The notes under the pieces: model-generated | What the model was told of the DNA's origin: nothing | Database searches by the model: none | Seen by the model: the letters and a program-made list of their open reading frames with translations, nothing else | Made by a program: the position numbers and the translations under genes | Shown here: one piece after another, positions 49,421 through 58,541 of the stretch | How positions within the stretch are numbered: position 1 is the stretch's first letter | Layout of the letters: each line of letters begins with the position of its first letter | Source of the DNA: Acidobacteriota bacterium | GTDB taxonomy: Bacteria; Acidobacteriota; Thermoanaerobaculia; Gp7-AA8; JAHWKK01 | Length of the DNA stretch: 64,000 nt | Assembly (NCBI GenBank): GCA_019347945.1 | Contig: JAHWKK010000011.1 | Span: 54,162-118,161, forward strand | Reading direction: 5' to 3'

Positions 49421-49483
49421 AACGCAATCCGGCAGATCGTCGACACTTGGGACGAGGATGGTTTGGCCTGCCGCCTTCGCTAG
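49421..49483 (+). pseudogene. Shed tail of the 46601-type gene
   Basis: NAIRQIVDTWDEDGLACRLR then stop, nearly identical to the end of the gene at 46601-46870. Upstream, weak similarity (SDTIDRAAIF) may extend to about 49320, so this may be a decayed paralog. The gap 49086-49503 otherwise holds no gene. Confidence 0.7.
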
Positions 49484-49503
49484 CGATCCAGGCCTAGGTC
49501 TCC

Positions 49504-51513
49504 CTATCGCAGCTCCGGCAGGCCCACCTCACGCAGATACTGTGCGGTTGCGTCGTAATTCTCGGGCGGACGGGTCGGATCACTGCGATTCCCGGGCGGC
49601 ACGAAGATCACCATCCCCTGCCGTGCGCGGGTCAGAAGCACGCGGTAGGCGTTCAGCAGATACTGCCGGTTCTCGGACTTTTTCACGTTCTGCCACTTCG
49701 ACCCTTTGAAGTTGTGGTAGCCCCAGCCGCGGCGGTCGAAACGCAGGTCACCGTCCCAGGTCACGCACGTCCAGTCGAGCTCTAACCCCTGCACCTGAAA
49801 CTCGGTGGCCGCGTCCTCGAGATACCAGCTCGATCGGGTGTCATCCCTTCCGTTGAGGAACCAGTGGATCGGATTGATCTTCGCACGCACGTCGATCGCA
49901 TGCGGCTTCAGCCGGAACGCATTCGACGACGCGAGCAGCCCGTATCGCTCCGAACCTCGGCTTTGGCTCCTCACCCACTCTTTTGCCGCATCGAGGTCGC
50001 GGGTGAGCACGATCGGATACTTGTCCGCTAACCGCTCGAACGACGAGCGGGCGTCGGCGATCTCGCGATCGAGAAGCGCTTTCACGAACTCGGAGACGTT
50101 CTCGGCCCGGAACGATCGCATCGACACGGCGAGATGGAGCGAATCGTCGAACACGGTTCCGGGCCGGTTGCGAACGAAATCGAGTGCATTGCCCGCGGCA
50201 TACTCGCTGTCAGTGAGTCGCGAGGAGATGTGCATCCTCCAGTCGGGAAAGGTCGTCGTGACCGCGTTCAGCCAGGCATCGATGCCCGCCTCTCCCTCGT
50301 TGATTTCCTGACCTCCTCCGACAAGACAGACGACGACCGCCCAGTCGTCGTGGCGATCCATCGTCTCGATCAGGAACTCCGGCTCCGACTGGGAAAAGCC
50401 GACCACGTTCTTCTTCCGCCGCATCCAGTTGGATGCCTTTTCCCGGTTCCATGCGCGCTGCGCCTCGTCGAAGATCGCGACGTGCTCGGCGGGCGCGTTG
50501 TCGCGGTCGGCCAGCGCATCATCGCGGAAGTGATGGACATTCTGGATGAACGCCTTGACGCTTTCCTTGATCTTCGTTTTGGTAATCGATGCGCCGTCCG
50601 CCTTCCTTCGACTGAACTCGTCTCGCGCGAGCGCTTCGCGCAGCACCTCGACGAGCGGACCGTTTCCCGAGAGATAGACCGCCGGATCGGTGTGCTCCTC
50701 CTCGCGACTCTGCGTCGCGACATTGAGGCCGACGAGCGTCTTACCCGCACCGGGGACGCCGGTAACGAAGCAGACGACCTTGCGCCGCGTCCGCTTCGCC
50801 TCCTCGACCAGATCCTCGATGTGTTGCGACGTCACGGCGAGGTTCTGAGCACCGGCATCGCTACGTGCGATCGATTCGACCGAATGCTGCGCGTAGAGCG
50901 CTCGCGCGGCCTCAACGATCGTCGGAGTCGGCCGGTAGGGAGCGCGAAGCCACGCTTTGCCGTCGATTGTTGGTCCTTCAATCGTCCCCAGCATCCGATC
51001 GAGCACCTCCCGGAAATCATCGAGAGCAACCGGGATCGGCCGATAGACACCATCGGGATCCCGAACGACCTCGACCGCAGTCCTCGGAGCCTCCGTCGCA
51101 AGGAGAATCGGGACGATCGGTGCGTGATGACTCGCCTCGTGGAAGTTCTTGAGGTCGAGGGCGTAGTCCCAGACCTGTTCGATCGCGCCACGGTCGAACG
51201 TCGCGCTGTGCACCTTGAACTCCACGACGAACACCACCGCGCCGACGAGCAGTACGACATCGACCCGCCGCCCCATTCGCGGAATGGCGTATTCGAAGAG
51301 GATCGTGCCGCGCAGCCCGCCGAGCTTCGCCTGGAGGAAATCGATCTGGCGAGCCCAGGCGTCGTTCTGCTCGGCGTCGATGTCGCCGCCGCAGTTGCGT
51401 GAGATCGTCCCGAAGATCGTCTCGATCCGGCTCTCGACGAACTCCTCGATCGACGCCGCATACCACGCCCTCGGCATTCCCGCATGCCTCGGGCTCTTGA
51501 CTATCAATGTCAT
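49504..51513 (-). CDS. PD-(D/E)XK nuclease-like/DUF2075 (Schlafen-3-type) helicase fusion
   Basis: A 669-residue protein. Residues 50-130 hold a restriction-like nuclease pattern (RVDVVLLVG, then VVFVVEFKVH, fitting D...ExK). A P-loop (GVPGAGKTLVG) and DUF2075 helicase motifs follow: AIFDEAQRAWN (Walker B), VVVCLVGGGQEIN (motif III) and a terminal LLNAYRVLLTRARQG (motif VI). Known relatives are P-loop nucleases tied to DNA or RNA processing and often to phage defence. It sits alone, near toxin genes. Nothing shows its activity directly. Confidence 0.83.
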   Translation of the reverse strand: MTLIVKSPRHAGMPRAWYAASIEEFVESRIETIFGTISRNCGGDIDAEQNDAWARQIDFLQAKLGGLRGTILFEYAIPRMGRRVDVVLLVGAVVFVVEFKVHSATFDRGAIEQVWDYALDLKNFHEASHHAPIVPILLATEAPRTAVEVVRDPDGVYRPIPVALDDFREVLDRMLGTIEGPTIDGKAWLRAPYRPTPTIVEAARALYAQHSVESIARSDAGAQNLAVTSQHIEDLVEEAKRTRRKVVCFVTGVPGAGKTLVGLNVATQSREEEHTDPAVYLSGNGPLVEVLREALARDEFSRRKADGASITKTKIKESVKAFIQNVHHFRDDALADRDNAPAEHVAIFDEAQRAWNREKASNWMRRKKNVVGFSQSEPEFLIETMDRHDDWAVVVCLVGGGQEINEGEAGIDAWLNAVTTTFPDWRMHISSRLTDSEYAAGNALDFVRNRPGTVFDDSLHLAVSMRSFRAENVSEFVKALLDREIADARSSFERLADKYPIVLTRDLDAAKEWVRSQSRGSERYGLLASSNAFRLKPHAIDVRAKINPIHWFLNGRDDTRSSWYLEDAATEFQVQGLELDWTCVTWDGDLRFDRRGWGYHNFKGSKWQNVKKSENRQYLLNAYRVLLTRARQGMVIFVPPGNRSDPTRPPENYDATAQYLREVGLPELR

Positions 51514-51633
51514 TCATGGGCGATCATGCCAGGATCGAGTGATCCACGCCACCGGGAGGGCGAGCCTATGGTGCCGCACGCTCGCGAGATCATCGTCACC
51601 CTGATCGTCTCGGGACACATGCACCAGGCATGA

Positions 51634-51825
51634 TCAACCCTTGCCATGGTCGCGACACGTCCCGTCCTTCGGACGGAGGCGTTTAAGCATTTCAGCCTTA
51701 TGACGCATCAGCCAATCGACCATTTCCTGATCTCCGATGTAGTCGCATAGGCGAATTCGACGCGTGATTGCCGCAAGCTCGTTTTCTAAGTGTCTTCTTC
51801 TGTCGTCGCTCAGCACATGAGTCAT
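51634..51825 (-). CDS. Small helical protein of unknown function
   Basis: About 63 residues from ATG 51825 (a longer reading to 51876 is open). Helix-rich, with THVLSDDRRRHLENELAAIT, then IRLCDYIGDQEMVDWLMRHK. It ends 120 bases before the helicase-fusion start. Moderate codon fit only. Confidence 0.4.
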   Translation of the reverse strand: MTHVLSDDRRRHLENELAAITRRIRLCDYIGDQEMVDWLMRHKAEMLKRLRPKDGTCRDHGKG

Positions 51826-51868
51826 CCTCCGTCCAATGATTCTCATGCCTATACCCGAAATGATCTCG

Positions 51869-51888
51869 TTTTCCACAGGTTTTCAACA
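51869..51888. promoter_or_regulatory. Two phased DnaA-box-like nonamers
   Basis: TTTTCCACA (51869-51877) and TTTTCAACA (51880-51888) start 11 bases apart, one helical turn. The first is close to the DnaA consensus TTWTNCACA. The 275-base gap 51877-52151 holds no other recognisable element. Confidence 0.35.
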
Positions 51889-52151
51889 GTGATATCACGC
51901 CGTTCCAACAGCGAAACGCCTTTGGGCTAGGCCTTTATCGAGGAAATCCGCGGAAACGCCCCGAACGCTATGCCGACCCTTGACCTCGAAATTTGGAGCA
52001 GGTTAATCCGGAGAAAGCGATTGGGGAGGCTCTGGCTTCGCCTTCATTCCGCTGTGATCGTTCTCGGTTCCGAAGGGTTCCCGAGATTGGTTCTTTCCTT
52101 GGTCAACCTCGGCTGATACGCTTCCGAGTAATCCACGCTAGGAGGTCGCAG

Positions 52152-52592
52152 ATGAGTCGCACTTTTATCGCTTTGATGGTACTCGCATTCACGTCCGGCT
52201 GCGCTACTTCAAAGGACGTCGTCGTGAATCCTTCGGCGGTTGGGCGAGACCTGACATCGGTCTATCTTGTCGTCCATGGCGACAAGTCCAGCGATGTGGA
52301 CGCGGCTATCCAGAGAGAGCTTCTAAAAAAGGGCATTTCGGTCTTGACGGGCGCCGAAGGTCAGCATCCTGCCAATGCAGATCTCATCCTTCGTTACAAC
52401 GACTCTTGGAACTGGGACATCACGATGTACCTGGACGCGCTTGATATGCAGTTTTCTGATGCGGCATCCGGAGCTCTAGTCGCGACAGCGACATGGAATA
52501 ACTCCGCCTTGCATGGCTATCACGGCCTCGATGGCGTCGTGGAAGGACTAGTATCGGAAGTTCTCAAGAAACTTTCCATCCCAAGACGGTAG
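52152..52592 (+). CDS. Lipoprotein of unknown function (DUF4136-like)
   Basis: A 146-residue protein, ATG at 52152 six bases after AGGAGG. Lipobox at residue 17 (AFTSGCATS). The mature part alternates beta and helix (VYLVVHGDKSSDVDAAIQRE, LILRYNDSWNWDITMY) in the manner of DUF4136-type envelope lipoproteins. GC is lower than average. Confidence 0.65.
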   Translation: MSRTFIALMVLAFTSGCATSKDVVVNPSAVGRDLTSVYLVVHGDKSSDVDAAIQRELLKKGISVLTGAEGQHPANADLILRYNDSWNWDITMYLDALDMQFSDAASGALVATATWNNSALHGYHGLDGVVEGLVSEVLKKLSIPRR

Positions 52593-52676
52593 GGATGTTT
52601 CAAACGTGATCCGCGCGCCTCGGCTCAAGCCTATAGGTCGCTTTACACGAACATTCGCCATGGACCGGAGAACAAG

Positions 52677-52922
52677 ATGCCGAACGAAGAATATTGGTGG
52701 GCTAAGCCGATTCGGGAACTCTGGGCTGAAGCCGCCCAAACGCCCCCGGACACACCTCATTATCAGCGTATTGTCGAAATCATCCGAATACGGACTTCTG
52801 AGAGCGCACTACAATTAAGCGAGTCTCTCGTGAAGGTGACGGCGGGACTCAGGCTCGCCACCTGGGTATTGGCCGTCATAGCCGCTCTTCAAAGCATCGC
52901 TCTACTTTTGAAGGCATCTTAG
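52677..52922 (+). CDS. Small protein with one C-terminal membrane helix
   Basis: An 81-residue protein. A soluble N-terminal part (NEEYWWAKPIRELWAEAAQT) leads to a tail anchor (LRLATWVLAVIAALQSIALL). No family is recognised; it starts 84 bases after the lipoprotein gene and may be cotranscribed. The 197-base gap after it holds nothing. Confidence 0.5.
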   Translation: MPNEEYWWAKPIRELWAEAAQTPPDTPHYQRIVEIIRIRTSESALQLSESLVKVTAGLRLATWVLAVIAALQSIALLLKAS

Positions 52923-53119
52923 GACAGCCTGATTCCGCGACCGGAAGCAGGCCTTCTTTCGGATCGCAAAACACGACAGCTTCGGATCGAACGAGCGCCA
53001 ATTTACTCAAAAGGACGGCCCGGGTACGAGTTCGACACCATGTTCCCGCTCCTCCGCCACGGACGTCAAGGTTAGCGATCCGGGCTGGCTTGATGGCACA
53101 ACGTTGTGAGACCTCACAC

Positions 53120-55405
53120 CTAGCTAACCTTCTCCTGTGCCAGCCTCTCAACGGCGTCTTCGAGGGCTTCTCGGGATGCGTCAGTCAAGGTCTCTGAAGA
53201 CAAGAACTCACCGGCCAGCTCGATAAATCTTTGGGCCTCAACTTGATCTCCCGCTTCCTTCGCCTCAGCGGCCGCGACGACATACCGAATGGCATACATC
53301 TCGTTCGGGACTTTCCAATCTGTTGAATCAAGAGACGATCTGAAATACTTGTACGCCTCACGCGGATCGCCCAAGGTGAACTCGGCGAGGCCCAAATTTG
53401 CCGCGATCATAGGATCATCAGGCGACTCCTGAAACGCCCGACGCCAAACATCCCGAGCCTTATCGGCCTCTCGCAGAGAAAAATGGGTCAGCGCTTTTTG
53501 ATTCATGAGCTTCGGTCCACGCACACCAAAGTTCTCGAACTGATCCAGATCTAACATCGCTTTTAGCGGCTCTCCAGCTCTCCTTGCCTGGCTTGCCAAC
53601 GTGATAGCGGTTGCCGTCGAGAAAACAACTACGATCTCATCCGCCTCACGCACCTCGGCAGCATATCTCGCCATCTCGAGACCAAACTCTACTTTCAGCG
53701 GTGAGCTACTTGGAGAGACCCACTCCTCCCAACCCTCAATGAAACCTCCCAGTGATAGATCTACCCCGGCCGGATTCGCTTGGATAACAGTCTCACCTAT
53801 TTCGCTCAATTTGACCCCGGCGTCTGAAGCCGAACCTGAAATCTGCAACAGGATCGCGAACCCGTCCGACTGTACCTGAGTCTTCGGTGAGGACCTAAAG
53901 GTCTCGTTGAGAAAGCGATAGAGTGAAAATAGTGCACGATTCACGAACGCGCTACCGGACGCTTCAGCTACTCTGCTTGCGTCGGCAATGCGTACCAGTA
54001 GTATCACCCGCCGCTGCCCATCGTCAGCGCTCCCTATCAACACCTCCCGAAACTTATCGGCGGTCAACAAATCTGATGACGTCGGCCCGATAAGGTCGGA
54101 ATCCAGCAGATGCGTGATTGATCCCACTGGAATAGCCTCGAGTCTGGATCCCCGCGGATAATCAAAGTGCACCGGTAGGGAGGCTTGAGCAGCTGTTACC
54201 CGGCAGAACGATATCTCCGACTGTACATCGATGACTACAATTCGACCAGATGGAAGCTTAGGATAATCACCTAGTCGACGCTCACTTCTTCCATCAGAAA
54301 ACATGTACGGAACGCCACCTGCGAAATCCGGATGATAGACTAAGAATTCTTGCCCGAGCTGAACGTTGACGTCCCTACCTATATCAATAGCAATGAGACC
54401 ATTGCCCGAATGGCGTTCCAACACACTTCCGTGCTTGATGACGATGTCATCAAACCACACTACTCTGTTACGACCCGAAGCCTTTGCGCGATAGACAGCC
54501 TTGTCTGCCTCCTCGAGAAGTGCTCGAATTAGATCATCTTCTGTATCCGCGATTGCCCTAGCAGCTACGCCGATACTCATCGTCACCCTACGCTCCGAAT
54601 CCGGCGGAAGTTGCTCCTTCGTAACCGGAGGGTCAGCCAATTCATTGAACTCATCATCTGTAGGAAGAATCTGGCCACCGATAGCAACCCGGACTCGTTC
54701 TGCGATCTGGCTAATCGCTGAATGGTCTATTTCGCCTACTAGGGCGAGGCCAAACTCCTCCCCGCCGAGACGTCCTACTTCTATGGAGACTTCCCCATCT
54801 AACCGCTTTTCTTCCTCACGCGCAAAATTCGTGAGCCTCCTCGCAAGGCACTGCAGCACAACATCACCATAAAGGTGACCATACGCGTCGTTAATTTGCT
54901 TGAATCTGTCAAGATCCACTGCTAGGAGAGCGACGTGCTCGGCGGCGCCCACAGTCTCCCCTCCCCCCTGGCCGAGACCGCTTTGGCGGAACCTCTCGTC
55001 GATGTCTCGAAGACAATCTTCAAATGCCCGCTTGTTCAACAGCGCGGTCAACCCATCGTGATCAGCGTTATAGCGGTCTCCCGACGTCTGAACACGTCTC
55101 ACGATTTCTGACTCAACCGCCTGTCGTGTTTCCTTCCTTATCGGACTCTTGAACTGGATCGCGGCGACGGCATCGAGCTCAAGTATCGGAAAGTAGGTAA
55201 TTTTGCTTTTCTTGGGCCGCCAGCTCTTCGATTCCTCTAAAGTAGAGGTGAGTCGAGCTTGTAAGGTCTTATCACTAACTTCAATGGATTCTCCATCGAA
55301 CCATCGACCTCTCCATCTCCGATAGACCTCGTCTAATTGACCGCCTTTTACGAAAGACTCCCCGCTAAGATAGTCCCGAAGAGTATTGAATCGCTGAATT
55401 CGCAT
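53120..55405 (-). CDS. GGDEF diguanylate cyclase with TPR-like C-terminus, lower GC
   Basis: A 761-residue soluble protein. GGDEF domain at about residues 110-330: DGLTALLNKRAFEDCLRDID, LAVDLDRFKQINDAYGHLYG and the active-site GRLGGEEFGLAL, then TMSIGVAA and ADKAVYRAKASGRNRVV. The I-site Arg-x-x-Asp before GGEEF is absent (EVSIEVGRL), so feedback inhibition is unlikely. Residues 340-620 have no known domain; 630-750 are helical repeats (LTHFSLREADKARDVWRRAF, AEFTLGDPREAYKYFRSSLD). GC is about 50%, lower than its neighbours, suggesting acquisition. It begins 16 bases after the nrdJ stop. Confidence 0.85.
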   Translation of the reverse strand: MRIQRFNTLRDYLSGESFVKGGQLDEVYRRWRGRWFDGESIEVSDKTLQARLTSTLEESKSWRPKKSKITYFPILELDAVAAIQFKSPIRKETRQAVESEIVRRVQTSGDRYNADHDGLTALLNKRAFEDCLRDIDERFRQSGLGQGGGETVGAAEHVALLAVDLDRFKQINDAYGHLYGDVVLQCLARRLTNFAREEEKRLDGEVSIEVGRLGGEEFGLALVGEIDHSAISQIAERVRVAIGGQILPTDDEFNELADPPVTKEQLPPDSERRVTMSIGVAARAIADTEDDLIRALLEEADKAVYRAKASGRNRVVWFDDIVIKHGSVLERHSGNGLIAIDIGRDVNVQLGQEFLVYHPDFAGGVPYMFSDGRSERRLGDYPKLPSGRIVVIDVQSEISFCRVTAAQASLPVHFDYPRGSRLEAIPVGSITHLLDSDLIGPTSSDLLTADKFREVLIGSADDGQRRVILLVRIADASRVAEASGSAFVNRALFSLYRFLNETFRSSPKTQVQSDGFAILLQISGSASDAGVKLSEIGETVIQANPAGVDLSLGGFIEGWEEWVSPSSSPLKVEFGLEMARYAAEVREADEIVVVFSTATAITLASQARRAGEPLKAMLDLDQFENFGVRGPKLMNQKALTHFSLREADKARDVWRRAFQESPDDPMIAANLGLAEFTLGDPREAYKYFRSSLDSTDWKVPNEMYAIRYVVAAAEAKEAGDQVEAQRFIELAGEFLSSETLTDASREALEDAVERLAQEKVS

Positions 55406-55421
55406 TCCGACTAATCATTGG

Positions 55422-58400
55422 TCAGCTACACCCGTTGGTGGCTCCGCAGTTGAGGCATTTGTAGCAGGCGGCGTTGCGGACCATGATCGAGCCGCAGTCG
55501 GGACAGCTCGGGGCGTCGGCCTGGTTGTGGAACGTGCTCGACGTCTGGGTCGTCGATGCCTTCGGGCTGAAACCGATCGGCGACGGGTTGGAGGTTGGAG
55601 GTTTGAGGTTGGAGGAACCGCCCTCCCCCGGCTTCACCCCGGGCGTCGGAGTCGTCGACCGGTTGACCGGGTCCGGCTTCGCCGTCTCCGGGACCGACTC
55701 GACGAACTTCTGGTCGGACTTCGAGAGCTTCACGACGTTCGCGTGCACCGAGGCCTGCGGCTCCGGATCCGAGGGCATCGCCTCGAGATCGGTGATCTCG
55801 TCGCGCAGGATCACCCCCGCCTTCAGCTGCTCGTCGCGACCGAGGAACTTGGTCGCCAGCCACTTGAAGATGTAGTCCATGATCGACTTCGCCATCGGGA
55901 TCTCCGGGTTCTTCGTGAACCCGGACGGCTCGAAGCGCGTGTGCGTGAACTTGTCGACCAGGAGCTGGAGCGGCACGCCGTGCTGCAGCGCGAGCGAGGT
56001 CATTGTCGCGAAGGAATCCATCAGACCCGAGAGCGTAGCCCCCTGCTTCGCCATCACGATGAAGATCTCGCCCGGCGTTCCATCTTCGAACTTGCCGACG
56101 GTGATGTAGCCCTCGTGGCCACCCACCGAGAACTTGTGCGTGATCGACTCCCGCTCGTCGGGCATCCTGCGGCGCACAGCGCGCGGGACGGATCCCACCG
56201 CCGCGGCGACCGGCTCGAGCTCGGCCGGCAGCTCGGCAATGGCAGCAATCGCCGCTTTCGCATCGTCACGCCTGGTCGAGAGCGGCTGGCTCCGCTTGCA
56301 GCCGTCGCGGTAGACCGCGACCGCCTTCAGCCCGAGCTTCCACGCTTCGATGTAGGCCTTCTCGATGTCCTCCACGGTCGCATCGGTCGGCATGTTGATC
56401 GTCTTGGAGATGGCGCCGGAGATGAAGGGCTGCACGGCGCCCATCATCTTCAGGTGCCCTTCCCACTGGATCGAGCGGGTTCCGTTGGCGGCCTTGAAGG
56501 CGCAGTCGAAGACCGGGAGGTGCTCGTCGAGCAGTCCCGGAGCGCCCTCGATCGTGTCGTTCTCATCGATGTAGCCGACGATCTCGTTGATGCGCGTCTG
56601 GGTGTAACCGAGGCGCTTGAGCGCTGCTGGAACGGTGCGGTTGACGATCTTGAGCATGCCGCCGCCGACGAGCTTCTTGTACTTGACGAGCGCGATGTCG
56701 GGCTCGATGCCGGTCGTGTCGCAGTCCATCATGAAGGCGATCGTCCCGGTGGGGGCGAGCACCGAGATCTGCGCGTTGCGGAAGCCAGCCTTCTCGCCGA
56801 GCTCGTACGCGTTCTCCCAGGTCTGCTTGGCCGCGTCCATCAGCTTCTTCGGGACGTGCTTCTCGTTGATCTTGTAGGACGCCTTCCGGTGCTTGTCGAT
56901 GACGCGGAGGAACGGCTTGCGGTTCTTCTCGTAGCCGGCGAACGGGCCGAGCTTCGCGGCGATCTTCGCCGACTGGGTGTAGCTCTCACCGGAGAGCACG
57001 GAGGTGATCGCCGCGGCGTAGCTCCGTCCTTCGTCGGAGTCGTACGGGAGGCCGCGGGCCATGAGAAGCGCTCCGAGGTTGGCGTAGCCGATGCCGAGCG
57101 GACGGTAGTCGTGCGAGTTCTTCTCGATCGCCGGCGTCGGATAGGACGAAAAGTCGACCGTGATCTCCTGCGCGGTGATGACGGTGCGGAGCGCGGCGCG
57201 GTAGGCGTCGACGTCGAACATCCCCGCCTCGGCGTCGTAGAACTTCAGCAGGTTGAGCGACGCGAGATTGCACGCCGAGTCATCGAGGAACATGTACTCG
57301 GAGCAGGGGTTCGACGCATTGATCCGCGCGGTGTGCGAGCAGGGGTGCCAGTCGTTGATCGTCGTGTCGAACTGCATGCCCGGGTCGCCGCAGATCCAGG
57401 CGGACTCGGCCATCTCGCGCATCAGATCGCGGGCGCGGTAGGTGTCCATCGGGCGGCGCGGCTCGGTGACCGAGATGGTGGTCCACTCGCTGTCGGTCTC
57501 GACCGCGCGCATGAAGTCGTCGGTGACGCGCACCGAGTGATTGGCGTTCTGGAACTGCACCGAGTCGTAGGCTCCGCCGGGAGCGTTGAACGCGCCGTCA
57601 TAGCCGGCTTCGATCAGCGCCCACGCCTTCTTCTCCTCGTTGGACTTCGAGTTGATGAAGTCCTCGATGTCGGGATGGTCGATGTTGAGGATGACCATCT
57701 TGGCGGCGCGACGGGTCTTGCCGCCGCTCTTGATGACGCCAGCGAAGGAGTCGTAACCCTTCATGAAGGAGACGGGACCGGACGCGGTTCCGCCGCCGGC
57801 GAGGGTCTCCTTCGAGGAACGGATCTCGGAGAGATTCGATCCCGTTCCCGATCCGTACTTGAAGAGCATTCCTTCGGTCTTGGCCAACCCGAGGATCGAG
57901 TCCATCGTGTCGTGGACCGAGTTGATGAAGCAGGCGGAGCACTGCGGGTGCGGCTCGACCCCGACGTTGAACCAGACGGGCGAATTGAAGGAAGCCATCT
58001 GATAGAGAAGGATGTGCGTGAGCTCGTCACGGAACGCATCCCCATCCTCGGGGGTCGCGAAGTAGCCTCCCCGGCGACCCCAGTCGGTCATCGTCGTGAC
58101 GACGCGGCCGATGAGCTGGCGGACGGACGACTCCCGGTCGGGCGACCCGAGGTGGCCGCGGAAGTATTTGGAGACGACGACGTTGGTGGCCATCTGCGAC
58201 CAGAACTTCGGCACCTCGATGTCGGTCTGCTCGAAGACGACCTCGCCCTTTTCGTTGGCGATGACGGCGGAGCGCATCTCCCACTCGACGGTATCGAAGA
58301 CATCGACCCCGGCAGTGGTGAAGTACCGCTCGACCTCGATTCCCCCGCCTCGGGTCCGTTCCTTCTTCGTGCGGATCGTTCCCTTCGGGTCCGGGTGCTC

Positions 58401-58427
58401 GTGGGTCGTTACATCGATTGCGCTCAT
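55422..58427 (-). CDS. nrdJ: Vitamin B12-dependent (class II) ribonucleotide reductase
   Basis: A 1001-residue enzyme that makes deoxyribonucleotides using adenosylcobalamin, without oxygen. Active-site Cys and radical motifs are present: NPCSEYMFLDDSACNLASLN, APTGTIAFMMDCDTTGIEPD. The C-terminal zinc ribbon ends in CPDCGSIMVRNAACYKCLNC. Between catalytic core and ribbon (plus-strand 55586-55615) is an in-frame heptad array encoding SSNLKPPTSNPSP, unlike anything in the family. Regulation is probably by NrdR through a pair of boxes about 350 bases upstream. The long open frame antisense to it is a shadow. Confidence 0.95.
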   Translation of the reverse strand: MSAIDVTTHEHPDPKGTIRTKKERTRGGGIEVERYFTTAGVDVFDTVEWEMRSAVIANEKGEVVFEQTDIEVPKFWSQMATNVVVSKYFRGHLGSPDRESSVRQLIGRVVTTMTDWGRRGGYFATPEDGDAFRDELTHILLYQMASFNSPVWFNVGVEPHPQCSACFINSVHDTMDSILGLAKTEGMLFKYGSGTGSNLSEIRSSKETLAGGGTASGPVSFMKGYDSFAGVIKSGGKTRRAAKMVILNIDHPDIEDFINSKSNEEKKAWALIEAGYDGAFNAPGGAYDSVQFQNANHSVRVTDDFMRAVETDSEWTTISVTEPRRPMDTYRARDLMREMAESAWICGDPGMQFDTTINDWHPCSHTARINASNPCSEYMFLDDSACNLASLNLLKFYDAEAGMFDVDAYRAALRTVITAQEITVDFSSYPTPAIEKNSHDYRPLGIGYANLGALLMARGLPYDSDEGRSYAAAITSVLSGESYTQSAKIAAKLGPFAGYEKNRKPFLRVIDKHRKASYKINEKHVPKKLMDAAKQTWENAYELGEKAGFRNAQISVLAPTGTIAFMMDCDTTGIEPDIALVKYKKLVGGGMLKIVNRTVPAALKRLGYTQTRINEIVGYIDENDTIEGAPGLLDEHLPVFDCAFKAANGTRSIQWEGHLKMMGAVQPFISGAISKTINMPTDATVEDIEKAYIEAWKLGLKAVAVYRDGCKRSQPLSTRRDDAKAAIAAIAELPAELEPVAAAVGSVPRAVRRRMPDERESITHKFSVGGHEGYITVGKFEDGTPGEIFIVMAKQGATLSGLMDSFATMTSLALQHGVPLQLLVDKFTHTRFEPSGFTKNPEIPMAKSIMDYIFKWLATKFLGRDEQLKAGVILRDEITDLEAMPSDPEPQASVHANVVKLSKSDQKFVESVPETAKPDPVNRSTTPTPGVKPGEGGSSNLKPPTSNPSPIGFSPKASTTQTSSTFHNQADAPSCPDCGSIMVRNAACYKCLNCGATNGCS
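55586..55615. repeat. Heptad array inside nrdJ
   Basis: On the plus strand GGTTGGA, GGTTGGA, GGTTTGA, GGTTGGA plus GG fill 30 bases exactly, the same 7-base family seen in the intergenic arrays (compare 63004-63038). It encodes a flexible Ser/Asn/Pro linker in all frames without stops. Confidence 0.8.
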
Positions 58428-58520
58428 CGTGATGCCCTCTTTTCTCTTCTATTTCACTACCTGATCGACTGCCATTTGCTTCCAACTGCCGACACCTGTT
58501 CCAACGACTGCCATGAGATT

Positions 58521-58537
58521 GCCGCTCGGGGAGCGGC
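58521..58537 (-). other. Hairpin between the small ORF and nrdJ
   Basis: GCCGCTC (58521-58527) pairs with GAGCGGC (58531-58537) around GGG. A second hairpin, GCCTGC/GCAGGC (58552-58569), overlaps the end of the small ORF. No T-run follows, so attenuation is possible but unproven. Confidence 0.3.
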
Positions 58538-58541
58538 GGTG

